Notes: a model not told the origin generated them from the letters alone. A DNA stretch of 64,000 nt from Oopsacas minuta (GCA_024704765.1 JAKMXF010000177.1:558001-622000), one strand, 5' to 3'; shown: positions 40,101 to 48,056, numbered from the stretch's first letter. Program-made: numbers and translations.

Positions 40101-41634
40101 TACTAGTCTGGAATGGAAACACCCTTAATAGAATCCTGGATCCGCCACCGATGTAAAGTATGAGCACCTGCAGTGAAAAACCTTCAGTTTTTTGAGCATT
40201 TTTAACGCCCTAAGATGGCACAATAGCCTCTGCAACATTGCGAATCGTGTACAGTCGAAATGGGGTGTTTCTCCACAATACTATTTAAATTTTTGTTACC
40301 TTTATTGTGTAAAATAGTGCAGTTCTAATGCATTTTTTCGGGTTATTTTTCCTTCCTGTTTTTTGCCCTGTGTTAACTGTTAAGTGATCAAAAATTTGAT
40401 TTGCAATTTTAATTGATTAAAATTATTGGATTTACAAAATTAACGCTGCAATGTCTAACAAATTTGATATAGAATACTTATAACAAATCAGGCAGTGTTA
40501 ATTAACAACTTAGTACAGTAAACTCTCGCTATCACTACCAGGGAGTATTCCTAGCATAAAAGTAAGGGAATGCTTCAAAGCACTACCCATTCCATTAAAT
40601 TTGCGTCTCTTATGTGGTATAATCGGCGCCTTCTGATGTCCTAGTTTAGCTATAATCCAAATTTTCCATAAAGAAGCGCTTTTGCGTTCCCCCCTGTTTA
40701 TATAATGTAATTAGATAGAAGGACCTACGGACCATTGGACCACTTCGTTATATGCAGGTTCCGTTGTATCCGACTTGGTTCGACGGGAGTTTACGTAATA
40801 ACTCATCTGGCCAGTACTTACAGAGTTATAGTACAGTAGATACTTGCAAACTAAGTTGCTTGGAAAATAGTTGAGGGACGATTGCGAGAGTGATTTCTTT
40901 GCGGAAAACTCTAAATCTGAGAGGTGTGTCCAATTTGCGATTGCCTACTGTAATTTAATTGGATAGAATTATATTCTACCTCTTTAATTAATTCAATGCT
41001 AATTAGCATACTTAGCTACTTAGCTTAGAGTATATATCAAAATTGTTAGACATTGCATCCTAACCAATAGAACCCATTGTTTATTGTATAGTAGTTATTA
41101 CTTAACTTATTGATTTTGTATTATTTGTACTACATAGGCTAATTCGATAAACGCCTTCATTGCGTTTGGGGCAAAAGAAAACAGATTTCAACTGTATAAG
41201 TATTATAACACAATTTGTTTGTACAATAATGAGGACTTAGATTTAAAGATTACGTTTTGCGAAGTCATTTGCTGTGTAGGAGGATTTGCTGATATATGTT
41301 ACCAATACGTATTTAAAACGAATACCCAATAATATATGTGTATAGCTTATGTTATGTGTTATTGGTAGTTGCCCACAAGATTCTAAAATGTGTTAAGGGC
41401 CTTACCGCAGATGCCATACCTACAGTACAAATTAGTGAGTTTACTGTATTCAAATTTGATTTTTATAGACTGAGGGAAAGCATAATGGAATATGCTGAAG
41501 AGAATGATTGGAAACTCCCTGAAGGGTTCTGTAAATTTCCTGAAGGAATCAAACTATCACAATGCGCCTCTGCTTGGTCTGTGTTAGCTGTATTAGAACA
41601 CAGTATTTCTAATTCTTATATTACTGACGTATAA
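2424..41634 (+). CDS. RNF213: RNF213/mysterin-type giant AAA+ E3 ubiquitin ligase, 23 exons (whole gene)
   Basis: Exons read from the sequence are 2424-13178, 13241-13403, 14197-14670, 15405-15601, 16473-16900, 17424-17526, 18750-18847, 18908-19174, 19788-19899, 20952-21368, 30446-30574, 31930-32028, 33220-33594, 33777-33949, 34006-34283, 37531-37696, 37755-38056, 38127-38388, 38453-38732, 38823-39032, 39440-39529, 39802-39971 and 41469-41634. Every downstream junction is GT-AG and keeps phase. The product is about 5,240 residues, near the human length. Order: N-terminal Cys-rich ribbon, long helical stalk, dynein-like AAA+ core, E3 module with RZ finger, C-terminal domain. In vertebrates the protein ubiquitylates bacterial LPS and acts at lipid droplets and in antimicrobial defence. 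The RING finger is missing. The first exon carries three apparent -1 frame changes. Nothing in the sequence shows how it is regulated. The identification is very secure; whether the gene is functional is less so. Confidence 0.93.
13241..21368 (+). CDS. RNF213: RNF213 exons 2-10: E3 shell region, RING finger absent
   Basis: Nine exons lie here. Recognisable blocks are the segment around CIQSAASRLDD (exon 2), TPLLSELIAFIDRNANFEL and FPFSWLI (exon 3), NETPLGKLIY with YLRDFIYMK (exon 4), KIHYAYQDSRQLIELF (exon 5), RKWNRIIAVQLF (exon 6) and LGESPDFTSLKVV (exon 7). They match the human protein in order up to the residues just before its RING. Exon 8 then opens directly with TQSPLRERFKGYATRFF, which corresponds to sequence just after the RING. 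The intron between exons 7 and 8 is only 60 nt (18848-18907), so no RING exon can hide there. Exons 9 and 10 continue the shell (HDFFKQHITEYL; SNWIIDCYNLLR; CSWIIPDDVMDIITE). Confidence 0.87.
13404..14196. other. RNF213 intron 2, with a GC-richer unidentified repeat at about 13780-14090
   Basis: The intron contains a (taa)n tract near 13695-13712 and then about 300 bp of distinctly GC-rich sequence (blocks cttcggcttgtcgcttcgtg, cccggggcccc, gcacttacgtgcccgcc). Its first part resembles short stretches near 34457-34505. It could be a SINE-like or other retroelement fragment on the minus strand, but I found no convincing A and B boxes and no poly(A) end. Confidence 0.35.
14994..15240. mobile_element. 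Tc1/mariner-type MITE, copy 1
   Basis: About 247 bp, bounded by inverted-repeat ends (tatccactctctggccaaa / ggatttgggagtgtata). Its interior is nearly identical to the element at 16962-17220, for example the block gacacattgcacaaatatg and the block gaagataatttcaaacattt. It lies in RNF213 intron 3 (14671-15404) and lacks the short block around atatgccgtatgtgtgtta present in copy 2. Confidence 0.6.
15602..16472. other. RNF213 intron 4 (871 nt)
   Basis: Begins gtaagtatt and ends in ttcttcttag. I see AT-rich sequence with no recognisable gene or complete mobile element. An antisense open frame at 15649-15852 has no family features and is treated as chance. Confidence 0.4.
16962..17220. mobile_element. 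Tc1/mariner-type MITE, copy 2
   Basis: About 259 bp with imperfect inverted termini (tatacactcaatggccaaaag and caatacatttggccaggg then agtgtata). It is the fuller of two related copies that sit in nearby introns of the same gene. TA dinucleotides at both edges are consistent with the TA target of this superfamily. It encodes no transposase. Confidence 0.65.
17527..18749. other. RNF213 intron 6 (1.2 kb) with fragments of dispersed repeats
   Basis: Holds a GC-richer block at about 17860-17960 (gcgctc-rich, related to 20470-20540 and, inverted, to 37260-37400). A segment at about 17700-17810 is inverted-related to 32745-32840, and a segment at 18417-18610 is related to 50060-50225. I checked it for a RING-finger exon and found no Cys/His pattern of that kind. 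Confidence 0.5.
21852..22590. mobile_element. Fold-back element with GTGTACGCGTACAC-type palindromes
   Basis: Arms of about 120 bp at 21852-21973 and 22470-22589 are reverse complements of each other (blocks tgtgtacgcgtatacacta, gagtttacc, catatgggttgttta). About 500 bp of unrelated sequence lies between. The sequence on either side (21800-21850 and 22600-22720) matches the two halves of a repeat copy at 35470-37045, so this element was inserted into an older repeat. A solitary related terminus occurs at about 57820-57860. Confidence 0.6.
22771..24826. repeat. Large inverted repeat (fold-back), arms of about 600 bp
   Basis: The left arm (about 22771-23378) is matched in reverse complement by 23960-24826 once the MITE at 24454-24737 is removed. 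Shared blocks include tactctgtcatgatt, ctttctagaagtacattta, gtgtcacaggca and gaatagtcagggatatatag. A spacer of about 580 bp (23379-23959) separates the arms. The left arm holds an extra block around 22910-22970 (tgacaaatactaatac). No open frame of interest lies in the arms. Confidence 0.75.
24454..24737. mobile_element. hAT-type MITE (284 bp) nested in the fold-back arm
   Basis: Termini caggagtgggcaaact and agtttgcccaccctg are inverted repeats. The flanking 8-mers ccataaat and acataaat agree at seven of eight positions, as expected for a hAT target duplication. Removing the element restores the match between the two fold-back arms at the accataaatc/ataaatcata block, which independently confirms the insertion boundaries. 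It is noncoding. Confidence 0.8.
26023..26030. repeat. hAT target-site duplication, left
   Basis: The 8-mer atctaacc precedes the element end caggggtgcccaac and is repeated exactly at 28413-28420. Confidence 0.9.
26031..28412 (+). mobile_element. hAT transposon, 2,382 bp, complete ends with perfect 8-bp duplication
   Basis: The termini caggggtgcccaac and gttgggcacccctg are perfect 14-bp inverted repeats flanked by identical 8-mers atctaacc. The subterminal regions are rich in ggcccgc. The element is inserted within the THAP transposon, on the opposite strand to its gene, and carries a transposase related to the ZBED5/FAM200/GTF2IRD2-type lineage. Intact ends and duplication suggest a fairly recent insertion. 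Confidence 0.93.
26372..28160 (+). pseudogene. hAT transposase (ZBED5/FAM200-like), frameshifted
   Basis: The reading starts at 26372 with a basic stretch KKRKVD and WTEKYFFTN. It switches frame to CLICKQVIAVMKEYNIQRHY (a BED-type zinc finger), then at the MCPEK block near 26765 switches again to FENISLSRMTISRRIENL. The main open part (26654-28054) contains YYSLALDESTDATDTVQLA, VTTDGAPSMIGKERGF and VKVHCIIHQENLC, the usual catalytic and RNase-H-like blocks of this family. It continues to the dimerisation region with ICEQLFSQMK. A last frame change near 28040 leads into TDRHLEDTLRIATT, ending at a TAG about 28158. Three or so single-base shifts break it, in contrast to its perfect termini. Confidence 0.8.
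28413..28420. repeat. hAT target-site duplication, right
   Basis: Exact copy (atctaacc) of the 8-mer at 26023-26030, directly after the terminal gcacccctg. Confidence 0.9.
29931..30317. mobile_element. pogo/Tigger-like MITE (387 bp) with TA flanks
   Basis: The ends cagtagatgtcggatataag and cttataactgacattcactg are imperfect inverted repeats flanked by TA on both sides (29929-29930 and 30318-30319). The interior repeats the motif ggttataagaaca / ggatataagaaca about five times. It abuts the right end of the THAP element and lies just upstream of RNF213 exon 11. Confidence 0.7.
30446..34283 (+). CDS. RNF213: RNF213 exons 11-15 with the RZ zinc finger
   Basis: Exon 11 (30446-30574) encodes the stretch with DYFIIYGEDYLTI and exon 12 (31930-32028) encodes FEYVLYSIFQEVIKYF. 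Exon 13 (33220-33594) ends in YECPNGHPYFIGN, and exon 14 (33777-33949) begins CGRPWVVSTCRECGSQVGG. Joined in phase 0, they give the RZ finger with Cys and His of CPNGH, the Cys of NCGRP and the CxxC of TCREC at the same spacing as in human RNF213 and ZNFX1-type fingers. In the vertebrate protein this finger is required for LPS ubiquitylation, so the ligase function may survive here without a RING. Exon 15 (34006-34283) continues the helical region (HLERDIMDLVKLTGKNF). Confidence 0.9.
30575..31929. other. RNF213 intron 11 (1.36 kb) with a dispersed-repeat copy
   Basis: The segment at about 31100-31280 (cccctatagggagatgc, tgaaaagaacaaaaatac, gcacttccagtttgtcgg) resembles 49590-49720. Open frames on both strands across it are not coding-like. 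Confidence 0.45.
32029..33219. other. RNF213 intron 12 (1.2 kb) with palindromes and repeat fragments
   Basis: Contains a hairpin with 13-bp arms (cggcttgtgcaca / tgtgcacaagccg, 32191-32219), two copies of a 19-bp unit cccgacccgagtccgaatc about 36 bp apart near 32260-32311, and a perfect 34-bp palindrome at 32669-32702 centred on aaatatattt. Further on is a segment at about 32745-32840 inverted-related to 17700-17810. No coding sequence is seen apart from the next exon at 33220. Confidence 0.6.
35510..36888 (-). mobile_element. mariner-like (IS630-Tc1-mariner) transposon, 1.38 kb
   Basis: The termini share ttcaaaaaaatgcaaccc near the left end (35518-35536) and its reverse complement near 36858-36881. 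TA lies at both edges (35508-35509 and 36889-36890). The flanks rejoin as ccatccaaattacatttaat, which matches the uninterrupted copy at 21820-21840 (ccatccatatttcatttaat). So the empty site is seen in the same window, and TA duplication is confirmed. Confidence 0.85.
35661..36806 (-). pseudogene. mariner-like transposase with a TGA in place of a Trp codon
   Basis: Two open frames, 36806-36210 and 36194-35661, are in the same frame, split only by a TGA at about 36208-36210. The first has the helix-turn-helix region (KSMIYRWVEKFRKYGTVQNL) and WMSDEAHF with the first catalytic Asp. The second has WFQQDGASSHTS (second Asp) and APYSPDLNPPDFYLWGYLK (third Asp). I count 41 residues between the last two Asp residues, suggesting a DD41D-type catalytic triad. 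The stop falls in TNVF-stop-GTQRP, where this family normally has FWG, so a single G to A change (TGG to TGA) explains it. Otherwise the reading frame is intact at about 380 residues. Confidence 0.85.
37531..41634 (+). CDS. RNF213: RNF213 exons 16-23: C-terminal domain and stop
   Basis: Eight exons encode the C-terminal domain. Exon 16 (37531-37696) follows an acceptor tcttctacag and has LREQWEREFDKKF. Exon 17 has FWRYRTIVSLEHF and LPDIVQLQRRVGDKF. Exons 18-19 have LATAWSIIGEDV and HLQPLLLSQAHYSLALGQGS. Exon 20 has LDVVIGFLSSAGGDPEQKL, one of the best conserved family blocks. Exon 21 is 39440-39529 and exon 22 is 39802-39971 (FPVEKILVFLHDFIL). The last exon (41469-41634) has FPEGIKLSQCASAWSVLAVLEH and ends in TAA at 41632-41634. 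No clear AATAAA lies just downstream. Introns here are short (roughly 60-400 nt) except the last, which is about 1.5 kb. Confidence 0.9.
39972..41468. other. RNF213 last intron (1.5 kb)
   Basis: Starts gtaagaac and ends gatttttatag. Fragments such as acagtaaactctcgctatc near 40503 and gacgggagtttacgt near 40780 look like pogo-type MITE termini, but I could not delimit an element. Nothing else is recognisable. Confidence 0.4.
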
Positions 41635-43019
41635 CATGAAATATACAATGAATATATTCTTCAGTAATACACTGAATTTAGTATATAATATTATAAGAAT
41701 TGTTTTATGCTTCTTTTTGCTATTTTTGAAATGTTTTGGTAATTCTTTAATTCCCAATTATACTTTTGTAATATTTATTTTGTACATATACTTGTATAAT
41801 GAAATATTTTTATTTATTTACTTATTTGATATTTACTAATTAATTTATTGGTCAGATTGTAATATCTTTATATTCTCATATTAAGCCACTAATTTCAGGC
41901 TTGCATCTATTCTACGCTGGGCTATCCAAATTCTAACGTAGCTTGACGAAGTATATTTGCCATGTAAGATCCGAGGACAACCCAATCAGCATTATTATGT
42001 CACCATTATGATTCCATACTTTGATTTAGATTCTTATATCTTACAGGATCATACTGAATCATGATTTATTACTTTAGAGAACAAATCTTCCAGGCTACTA
42101 TTCGAGTATACATTCCATGCTCTGAAATCTTTCGATTCCACACACCCTATAAACATAGACAAGGTGTTTGAAATCGAATATCGAATAATTATTACAATAT
42201 CTTCCAGACTATAAATGCTAAAAAGCAATCCAATCACTTCGTCATAACGAGATTTGCCTTGTATCCTAAAAAGTTGTAGATACATCAAGTGTATACAAAA
42301 GTATAAATTGGCCTTATAGTGTTGGTAAATCAAGAAGATCTGAGTGCTTAAATTGTGTAGGTAGCCCTGAAGTTGCTTATTCCAGCTCTAATGATAATAT
42401 ACTTCCTGGATCTCGAGCATTTATAGATTAAGAGATATTGGAATATACAAATGATTATTCGAAAAGCATTTCATATCAGGCGAGGAATGTAATTTCCCAT
42501 TTTATTGAAACCATCTATAGAAAACAAACGTATAATGTGTTTGAAGTGGACCAGAAATAATAAACCTTCTTTTCTAAAATCCTATTAAGCACACTGATGA
42601 GGAAACAGTACACATTTAATACTGGTCAACTGTCCTGATCCCTATAATCCAGGGAAATTCTGTTATTCGCTTTTCTGATTCAATTACCAAACACAATCCC
42701 AAACATTGGTATTATTGGATGTGAAACTTGGAAATCAGGGAAATTTTAGAAAATCTACATCATTTTCATTTTGAATTTGAACCAAAGTATTAAAAATTAC
42801 AATTCCTTACCTCACAATTGAATGCCCCAAAATGTATTTGTTATAATAGATTTCATTCAAGTAGTTACTATAAATAGCTATTTATAGGAGCTTATGTGAA
42901 AGCTATTATCAAAGGACAATGCTTCCACATATACAAACTATTGCTCGTATTACAAATATAATAACTTAACAAAAGTAGTAATAATAATATTTATCACCAC
43001 CAACCTAATCCGAGATAGT
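41635..43019. other. Intergenic, no supported gene
   Basis: Separates the RNF213 stop from the stop of the convergent receptor tyrosine kinase gene. It is AT-rich. A 94-codon minus-strand open frame (42049-42333) has no recognisable features. No clear AATAAA was found for either gene. Confidence 0.4.
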
Positions 43020-45023
43020 CTAATTATTTACATTCAAATACTCGTTCTGCAAATCCTTGTACAACTCCATTGCGGCGATGGGATCAGCACCCAGCATGAA
43101 AGCAGGTGGCAAGGTACCAGATCTGTTCTCTAGCTGAGTACGGACTAACAACATCTCATTAGGTACACTTAGTCTGGTAACTATATCTTTCATGTCAGGA
43201 CGCTGATTAGCTCTAGGATGCCAAGTGTCAACCATAAGTTCATATATAGCACGAGAACAGCCAGATGGAGGGGGAAGGTTTACTCCCCGTGCCATCTTCT
43301 CCACGGTGCTCCTGTTGTCCTCATATGGCCATGGCTGCCTTCCCACTGACCAGATCTCGTATAAAAGCATACCGTAGCTCCATACGTCACTCTTGAGAGT
43401 GAAGCGCTTGAAGAAAACTGCCTCGGGAGCAGACCACTTGACTGGAAGTTTGTTGCTTCCTTTTACCTTGTAATAATCTGATTCAGTTTGTAAACGTCGT
43501 GACATGCCAAAGTCTGCAATCTTACAGACAAATTTGTCTGTTAAGAGAATATTCCTTGCAGCGATATCTCTGTGGATACATCCTCTCTCAGCGAGGTGCT
43601 GCATTCCACTTGCCACCTGTCTGCTGACGGAGAGGAAGTGAGGTGCTATAGTCTCATAGTCTAGTTCTTGATTGTGTTGTGTCTGTAGATCGATTAGGAA
43701 ACGTTTCAGTTCTTCATGCATGAGTTCGGTCACTATCATGTTTGGTACTGTCAATGTCACCACCCCAACTAACCTCAGTATGTTAGGATGCGAGAACTGA
43801 CCCAAAATAGCAGCTTCTTGTAGCAAAGCAGTCTGTGATTGCTTATCAATATCCTGGTTCATTACTTTCACAGCCACATTCAAATCTCCTACAGGACTTT
43901 GCCATATACCCTTATTTACTTCCCCAAATTCTCCTGATCCTAACAGTTCCTGGATAGATATAGTTTCTTTGTTGATTTCTAGGAGTTTTTCGTTCGACAT
44001 TTGGATATACAGATCCTCTACGTTATCAGAAGGTTCCCAGTATATTGCTTCAGCTTTTGACAAATAATCATCTTCAGCTTTATCCATACTTACGAATCGA
44101 GTATAATATAGTGACTGTTTTTTTGCATTATGATTGGAATTACTCAATTTCCTTTGTTCTAGCGTCGGAACCACGACGTAACTGACAGTCCCTGAAACGT
44201 TCGTGGAATTAGAATTAGTGCGAATATGTGAAATTTGATTTTCAATAGTTTGTTCTAAATCAGCACTAATACGAACAGGCTTGGTTTCCCTCATTTTACG
44301 ATAGAGATCTTCACTGTTATTGGTATAGCACCTAAATGAATACAGATTCTCTGTTTCTATATCAACATAATCATAATCCTTGAAATTTACCTCAGCGTAT
44401 ACAGATTCAATTCCTGGATTAAAATGTAATTGTGACTGAACCAATGGATTTATTGTTACAGAATTAACGTTTTGTATTGGTATACTCTCTTGGGGATTTA
44501 CACATGCGAAAGGGTGATCAGATTTCTTCTTTCTTACAACTATCCACAGTAGAGGAACGCAAGACAATGTTACCAACGATATTATGACCAGTATTATGAA
44601 GATAGCCACGGCTAAAATAATCCAAACTATATTTCTATTTTCAATAAAAGTATTGTCTACTAATAAAAACCCTGTACAGAACAAATCTTTTGTGACTTCA
44701 CCCGTCCGAATGTTAGCAAAGCTGCAATTACAATCCACGCTGTTTATAGCTTTAATTACTAACAAAGACTTTTCCATACAAGTTAAGACATAGTTATTTA
44801 ATAAAGAATCTGTTGTATTGCTGAAATCATGAGGGATAAATTCATTAAATATAGCTGGAGAGCAAAACATGTCGTTTAAGTCAATCCAAGGTACTATATC
44901 TTGAAATCCGATGTTAACATTACATAATACCTGACATTCAATGTTCACGAAGAAGAGAGAAGTTAGGAAGAAGACAAGAAAGATATTGTTCATTGTTTTA
45001 GAAAATAGAGAACCAGTTCTCAT
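43020..45023 (-). CDS. Receptor tyrosine kinase with short ectodomain, single exon, 667 aa
   Basis: Residues 1-31 form a signal peptide (hydrophobic MNNIFLVFFLTSLFF after the start; a second Met at residue 11 is an alternative start). The ectodomain is only about 100 residues with several Cys and Asn-linked sites. A membrane segment spans about 131-163. The kinase domain covers about 355-625: GSGEFG loop at 362-367, Lys in AVKV at 386, HRDIAARN from 484, DFG at 504-506, APE at 532-534, and an activation-loop Tyr pair (SDYYKVKG, 517-518). The HRDIAARN and KLPVKW blocks mark a tyrosine kinase. Cytoplasmic docking-type motifs are EDLYRKM (Y241) and EDLYIQM (Y339), both YxxM, and EYLNV near the C-terminus (YxN). 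Ligand and orthology are unknown; sponges and other early animals have many such lineage-specific kinases. Confidence 0.9.
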   Translation of the reverse strand: MRTGSLFSKTMNNIFLVFFLTSLFFVNIECQVLCNVNIGFQDIVPWIDLNDMFCSPAIFNEFIPHDFSNTTDSLLNNYVLTCMEKSLLVIKAINSVDCNCSFANIRTGEVTKDLFCTGFLLVDNTFIENRNIVWIILAVAIFIILVIISLVTLSCVPLLWIVVRKKKSDHPFACVNPQESIPIQNVNSVTINPLVQSQLHFNPGIESVYAEVNFKDYDYVDIETENLYSFRCYTNNSEDLYRKMRETKPVRISADLEQTIENQISHIRTNSNSTNVSGTVSYVVVPTLEQRKLSNSNHNAKKQSLYYTRFVSMDKAEDDYLSKAEAIYWEPSDNVEDLYIQMSNEKLLEINKETISIQELLGSGEFGEVNKGIWQSPVGDLNVAVKVMNQDIDKQSQTALLQEAAILGQFSHPNILRLVGVVTLTVPNMIVTELMHEELKRFLIDLQTQHNQELDYETIAPHFLSVSRQVASGMQHLAERGCIHRDIAARNILLTDKFVCKIADFGMSRRLQTESDYYKVKGSNKLPVKWSAPEAVFFKRFTLKSDVWSYGMLLYEIWSVGRQPWPYEDNRSTVEKMARGVNLPPPSGCSRAIYELMVDTWHPRANQRPDMKDIVTRLSVPNEMLLVRTQLENRSGTLPPAFMLGADPIAAMELYKDLQNEYLNVNN

Positions 45024-47399
45024 AAATATAAGACTTTCATTGAAAGTACATATTTATTCCATTGTGTATCATATTTCAGATAGACTTAGTAGATATACAA
45101 ACCTCAGCGAAGTAAAGACTACGGATCTATTATTTGCTATTAAATTCTAATAATTAGGAAAAGGAATAGATTTGGGAGATCTAATTAGAAATAACAATAT
45201 TTCAATGTATTAATGTTAGCAATCTAATATACTGCATAACGTATAATTCAGGGATGATTAGATGTATCGCTAATTTTCATCTCCGTCTGTCTATTACATG
45301 GCAGTATGAGACGGTCGATTGGTCAGGTTTCAACCGAACCAACATTTGGATTGCTAATACAAATAGTATTAGTCGAACGGACCAACTTGGATAATCTGAT
45401 TTAGACCAACTTGAGGAATTGAAATCTTGTAACGACCTGTATCAAAATCTATGGACGGTGTATGTTTGGTGGCTTAGCTATGTTACAAGGCTCAGGAAAT
45501 TGGTGACTATCCCTACCAAACCACGGAATTTGTCGAGCACAAGAGAGTAGGCTCCAGCATGGTTGGCGAGGTAATGGAATAATTCCTACTCTTTCCAATG
45601 AGACGAATAGAAACATATGTGTATGGTCTACCAATCCGCATCCCGAGTCTATGCCCCTGTTATTTTGCAAATGCCTACCAATGAATGAAACATGATTGGT
45701 TTTGCTTGAATTTTGAACTCTTAATACAGTGGAGTCTCCCAAAACGGAAACCTCGTGCCACGGATTGAATTTGCCAAGCATGTAATACTTAAGCAGTCTC
45801 CGAGTAGCGGATAATTCTCTACAACGGACAGATACTATGTCCCCAACGTGTCCGTTATTCAGAGGCTCCACTGTAACATATTAATGTTGTCTGGACAAAT
45901 TTTAATGGATTATGTGAATGCGATCCATCTGGAAGATGTGCCAGTGGTGGTTGTTTTAGCACTAATATAGTACGTATAGTTTGAACCACTATACTATAGG
46001 CAGTGGCGCGGTAGTTCCACATCCGCCAGTTATGCGTAACTTTCCGTGTAATTGAATGCATTAATATTTACTTCTGGCGCCACATTAACTTCCTCGGATC
46101 CATATCCACAGCACTGAGGCACTGACTATATGTATGGTTGGATCGGCAGAGTAATAACCCGGATTTTCGTATCCCGAATGAAGTCCGTCGAGATTCGGGA
46201 TTCAGAAGCGAAAAGTTTTCAATAATTATTATTTCAATGGAGGCATCGACCAGAAAAGCGTACGATAATGCTCAATATTATAACTTGTATGGTCAATTCT
46301 AGGTTGATAGAGCATACGAGCTATATCACTGATTTTTAGATAAGATTAAATACTATCGAGGGTAAGATGCGAGTAAAGCGAGCCGAAAATTTCCAGTTTG
46401 CAATTTAAGCGAAGGCGGTGACATGCCCCGAGTCAAATATCACTTTGACATTGAGCTATAGCTGGGTGAAATTCCTCCGAGGCACATTAGCACATAAACC
46501 GATACGCCTGGAAGAAGCCTGAAATGTATCCATTTTTCATATACGTAAAGCACAAAGCAAATAGGAAAATTGTCCAAGTAAATGTGTATTAGGCGGTTTT
46601 GAGAAATTGTTTCAAGATTCAAATCAAGATGGCAGTACAAAGGTAATTAATGTGGTAGCTATTATAGCTTATTGTCCAAGGGATCACACAGATAATACTG
46701 GAAGACATACAGCACCCCAGACCCCCAGCTAGAGTTGCCACGCGCATATGCAACTGGGAGCCCTCAAATATTCTCCGAGCTACATATCATTACTCCATGG
46801 GACTAGTAAAACCAAGTTTTTGGGGTAATTGCAGACCAAACGTTATTTCTTTCATTGTTTCGCTCCTGGACTTACTGATTTACTGATTGTTTACAGCACA
46901 CATAGGCTTTGAAATCTGGGAGTGCAAAAATTCAATCTGGTAGGTAACGTCTAGAACTTGTTGACAACCAGATTGAATTTGTGCACCCTAGATATCAAAG
47001 CCACACGACCCCACTGCTCAGCTGGATGGTTATCGTACTCAACTAAAAATTTATAGACCCGCCACTAGGCATGCTCTTGCTAAACCCACTAAACACCTTG
47101 CCCACCGTCCTGCTCCTTGGAACTTCGTGCACCCTGATAATTTTTTGGCCCCCCCCCCCCTTAGGTGAAGTATCTGGCGATTCCCCTGCCCATACCCGCG
47201 GGCATCCCTCTCCAGGGCAGCGCTGTATATTAGTTAGCGAAGGTAAAACCAATTTATCTATACAATTTGATATCTCTCTTACGAATAAAACTGGTATATT
47301 GTCAACTTATCAAATCTACACATGACAAACGTTCAGTATACACAAGTAAATAATATAATTGCTTGTCGCTGTGTTACATGGAAAGTTCCTTCTCGAATC
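45024..47399. other. Intergenic with one small pogo-like MITE and a poly(C) tract
   Basis: Contains the MITE at 45727-45873 and a GC-richer stretch at about 46690-47240 with a run of about 13 C beginning near 47148. Predicted open frames on the minus strand (45449-45871, 45855-46061) overlap the MITE and are not treated as genes. Confidence 0.45.
45727..45873. mobile_element. pogo/Tigger-like MITE, 147 bp, with TA duplication
   Basis: The ends cagtggagtctccc and ggctccactg (with cag of ttcagagg) are inverted repeats, flanked by TA at 45725-45726 and 45874-45875. The sequence just inside has the ccgttattcagagg / ccaaaacggaaacc pattern typical of pogo-type termini. It is noncoding. Confidence 0.75.
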
Positions 47400-48056
47400 T
47401 CAAGTCATGAATATCAGTTTGGAGCATCTGTATCCAAATTTTAATGGCATGTTCAGGATCGAAAAAGCGATCAAAAACAGGAAAAGTAATATCGAAAACC
47501 ATCCACGCTTTCTCTGAATTTGCTTGTTGTTGCTAACTTGGATTGGCTGGGGGAAATTGAAACTTCCTTGTGATGTCACAGACCGTCTCTCCACCTCACT
47601 GCCTCCAAATTCGCTCTCTGTTTTTCTATCATACCAATCAGGGGAGTTGATGTCAGAAAATCTCTGAGTTTCATAGGTAAATGCTGAAGAGTCTGAATCG
47701 CTACAAGAATCATTCCTTATTCCCTGATAAATCTCATTATCATCGATCTGTTCTTCTGACTTGCTGCTACTTCTTGCAATTATCGTTCTAGCCAGCTCCG
47801 CGTGCTGAGTATAACTGCTATCACGTACTACAATATCTAAGAAAGGATAAAATCCTCTCCTCTCGTCTTGTAGATACTTCACCAGAGCGAGGTTCTGTTT
47901 CCTAGGGCTAATTATGTTGCTTATCTTTTCTCTTTCATCCTCCCACATCAAACTTGAATTCACAAGCTCATCTCCAATCCTTTCGAAATTCAACTTACTA
48001 ATGATTATATATTCATAAGTGTAGAAATTCATGTAGGATTTAGTAAAGTCACTCAT
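47400..48056 (-). CDS. CARD-like protein with C-terminal membrane anchor (MAVS-like architecture), 218 aa
   Basis: Residues about 10-92 look like a death-fold domain, best as a CARD: KLNFERIGDELV, LMWEDEREKISNI, LALVKYLQDE, FYPFLDIV and YTQHAELARTI have the helix spacing and hydrophobic pattern of that family (compare DREKI and HTELA in known CARDs). Residues 95-185 are a low-complexity acidic/Ser-rich linker. Residues 186-203 form one hydrophobic segment (GWFSILLFLFLIAFSIL) preceded by QRKRG and followed by a short basic tail, as in tail-anchored proteins. CARD plus linker plus tail anchor is the plan of MAVS, the mitochondrial antiviral adaptor, but sequence orthology cannot be claimed. It is one exon. 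A death-domain or DED fold remains possible. Confidence 0.6.
   Translation of the reverse strand: MSDFTKSYMNFYTYEYIIISKLNFERIGDELVNSSLMWEDEREKISNIISPRKQNLALVKYLQDERRGFYPFLDIVVRDSSYTQHAELARTIIARSSSKSEEQIDDNEIYQGIRNDSCSDSDSSAFTYETQRFSDINSPDWYDRKTESEFGGSEVERRSVTSQGSFNFPQPIQVSNNKQIQRKRGWFSILLFLFLIAFSILNMPLKFGYRCSKLIFMT

Noticed and set aside
42049-42333. 94-codon minus-strand open frame between RNF213 and the kinase
   Set aside because: No recognisable motif, no clear neighbours on the strand, and low-complexity hydrophobic composition typical of AT-rich noncoding DNA.
45449-46061. Minus-strand open frames of 140 and 68 codons
   Set aside because: They overlap a pogo-like MITE with TA flanks and have no protein-family features.
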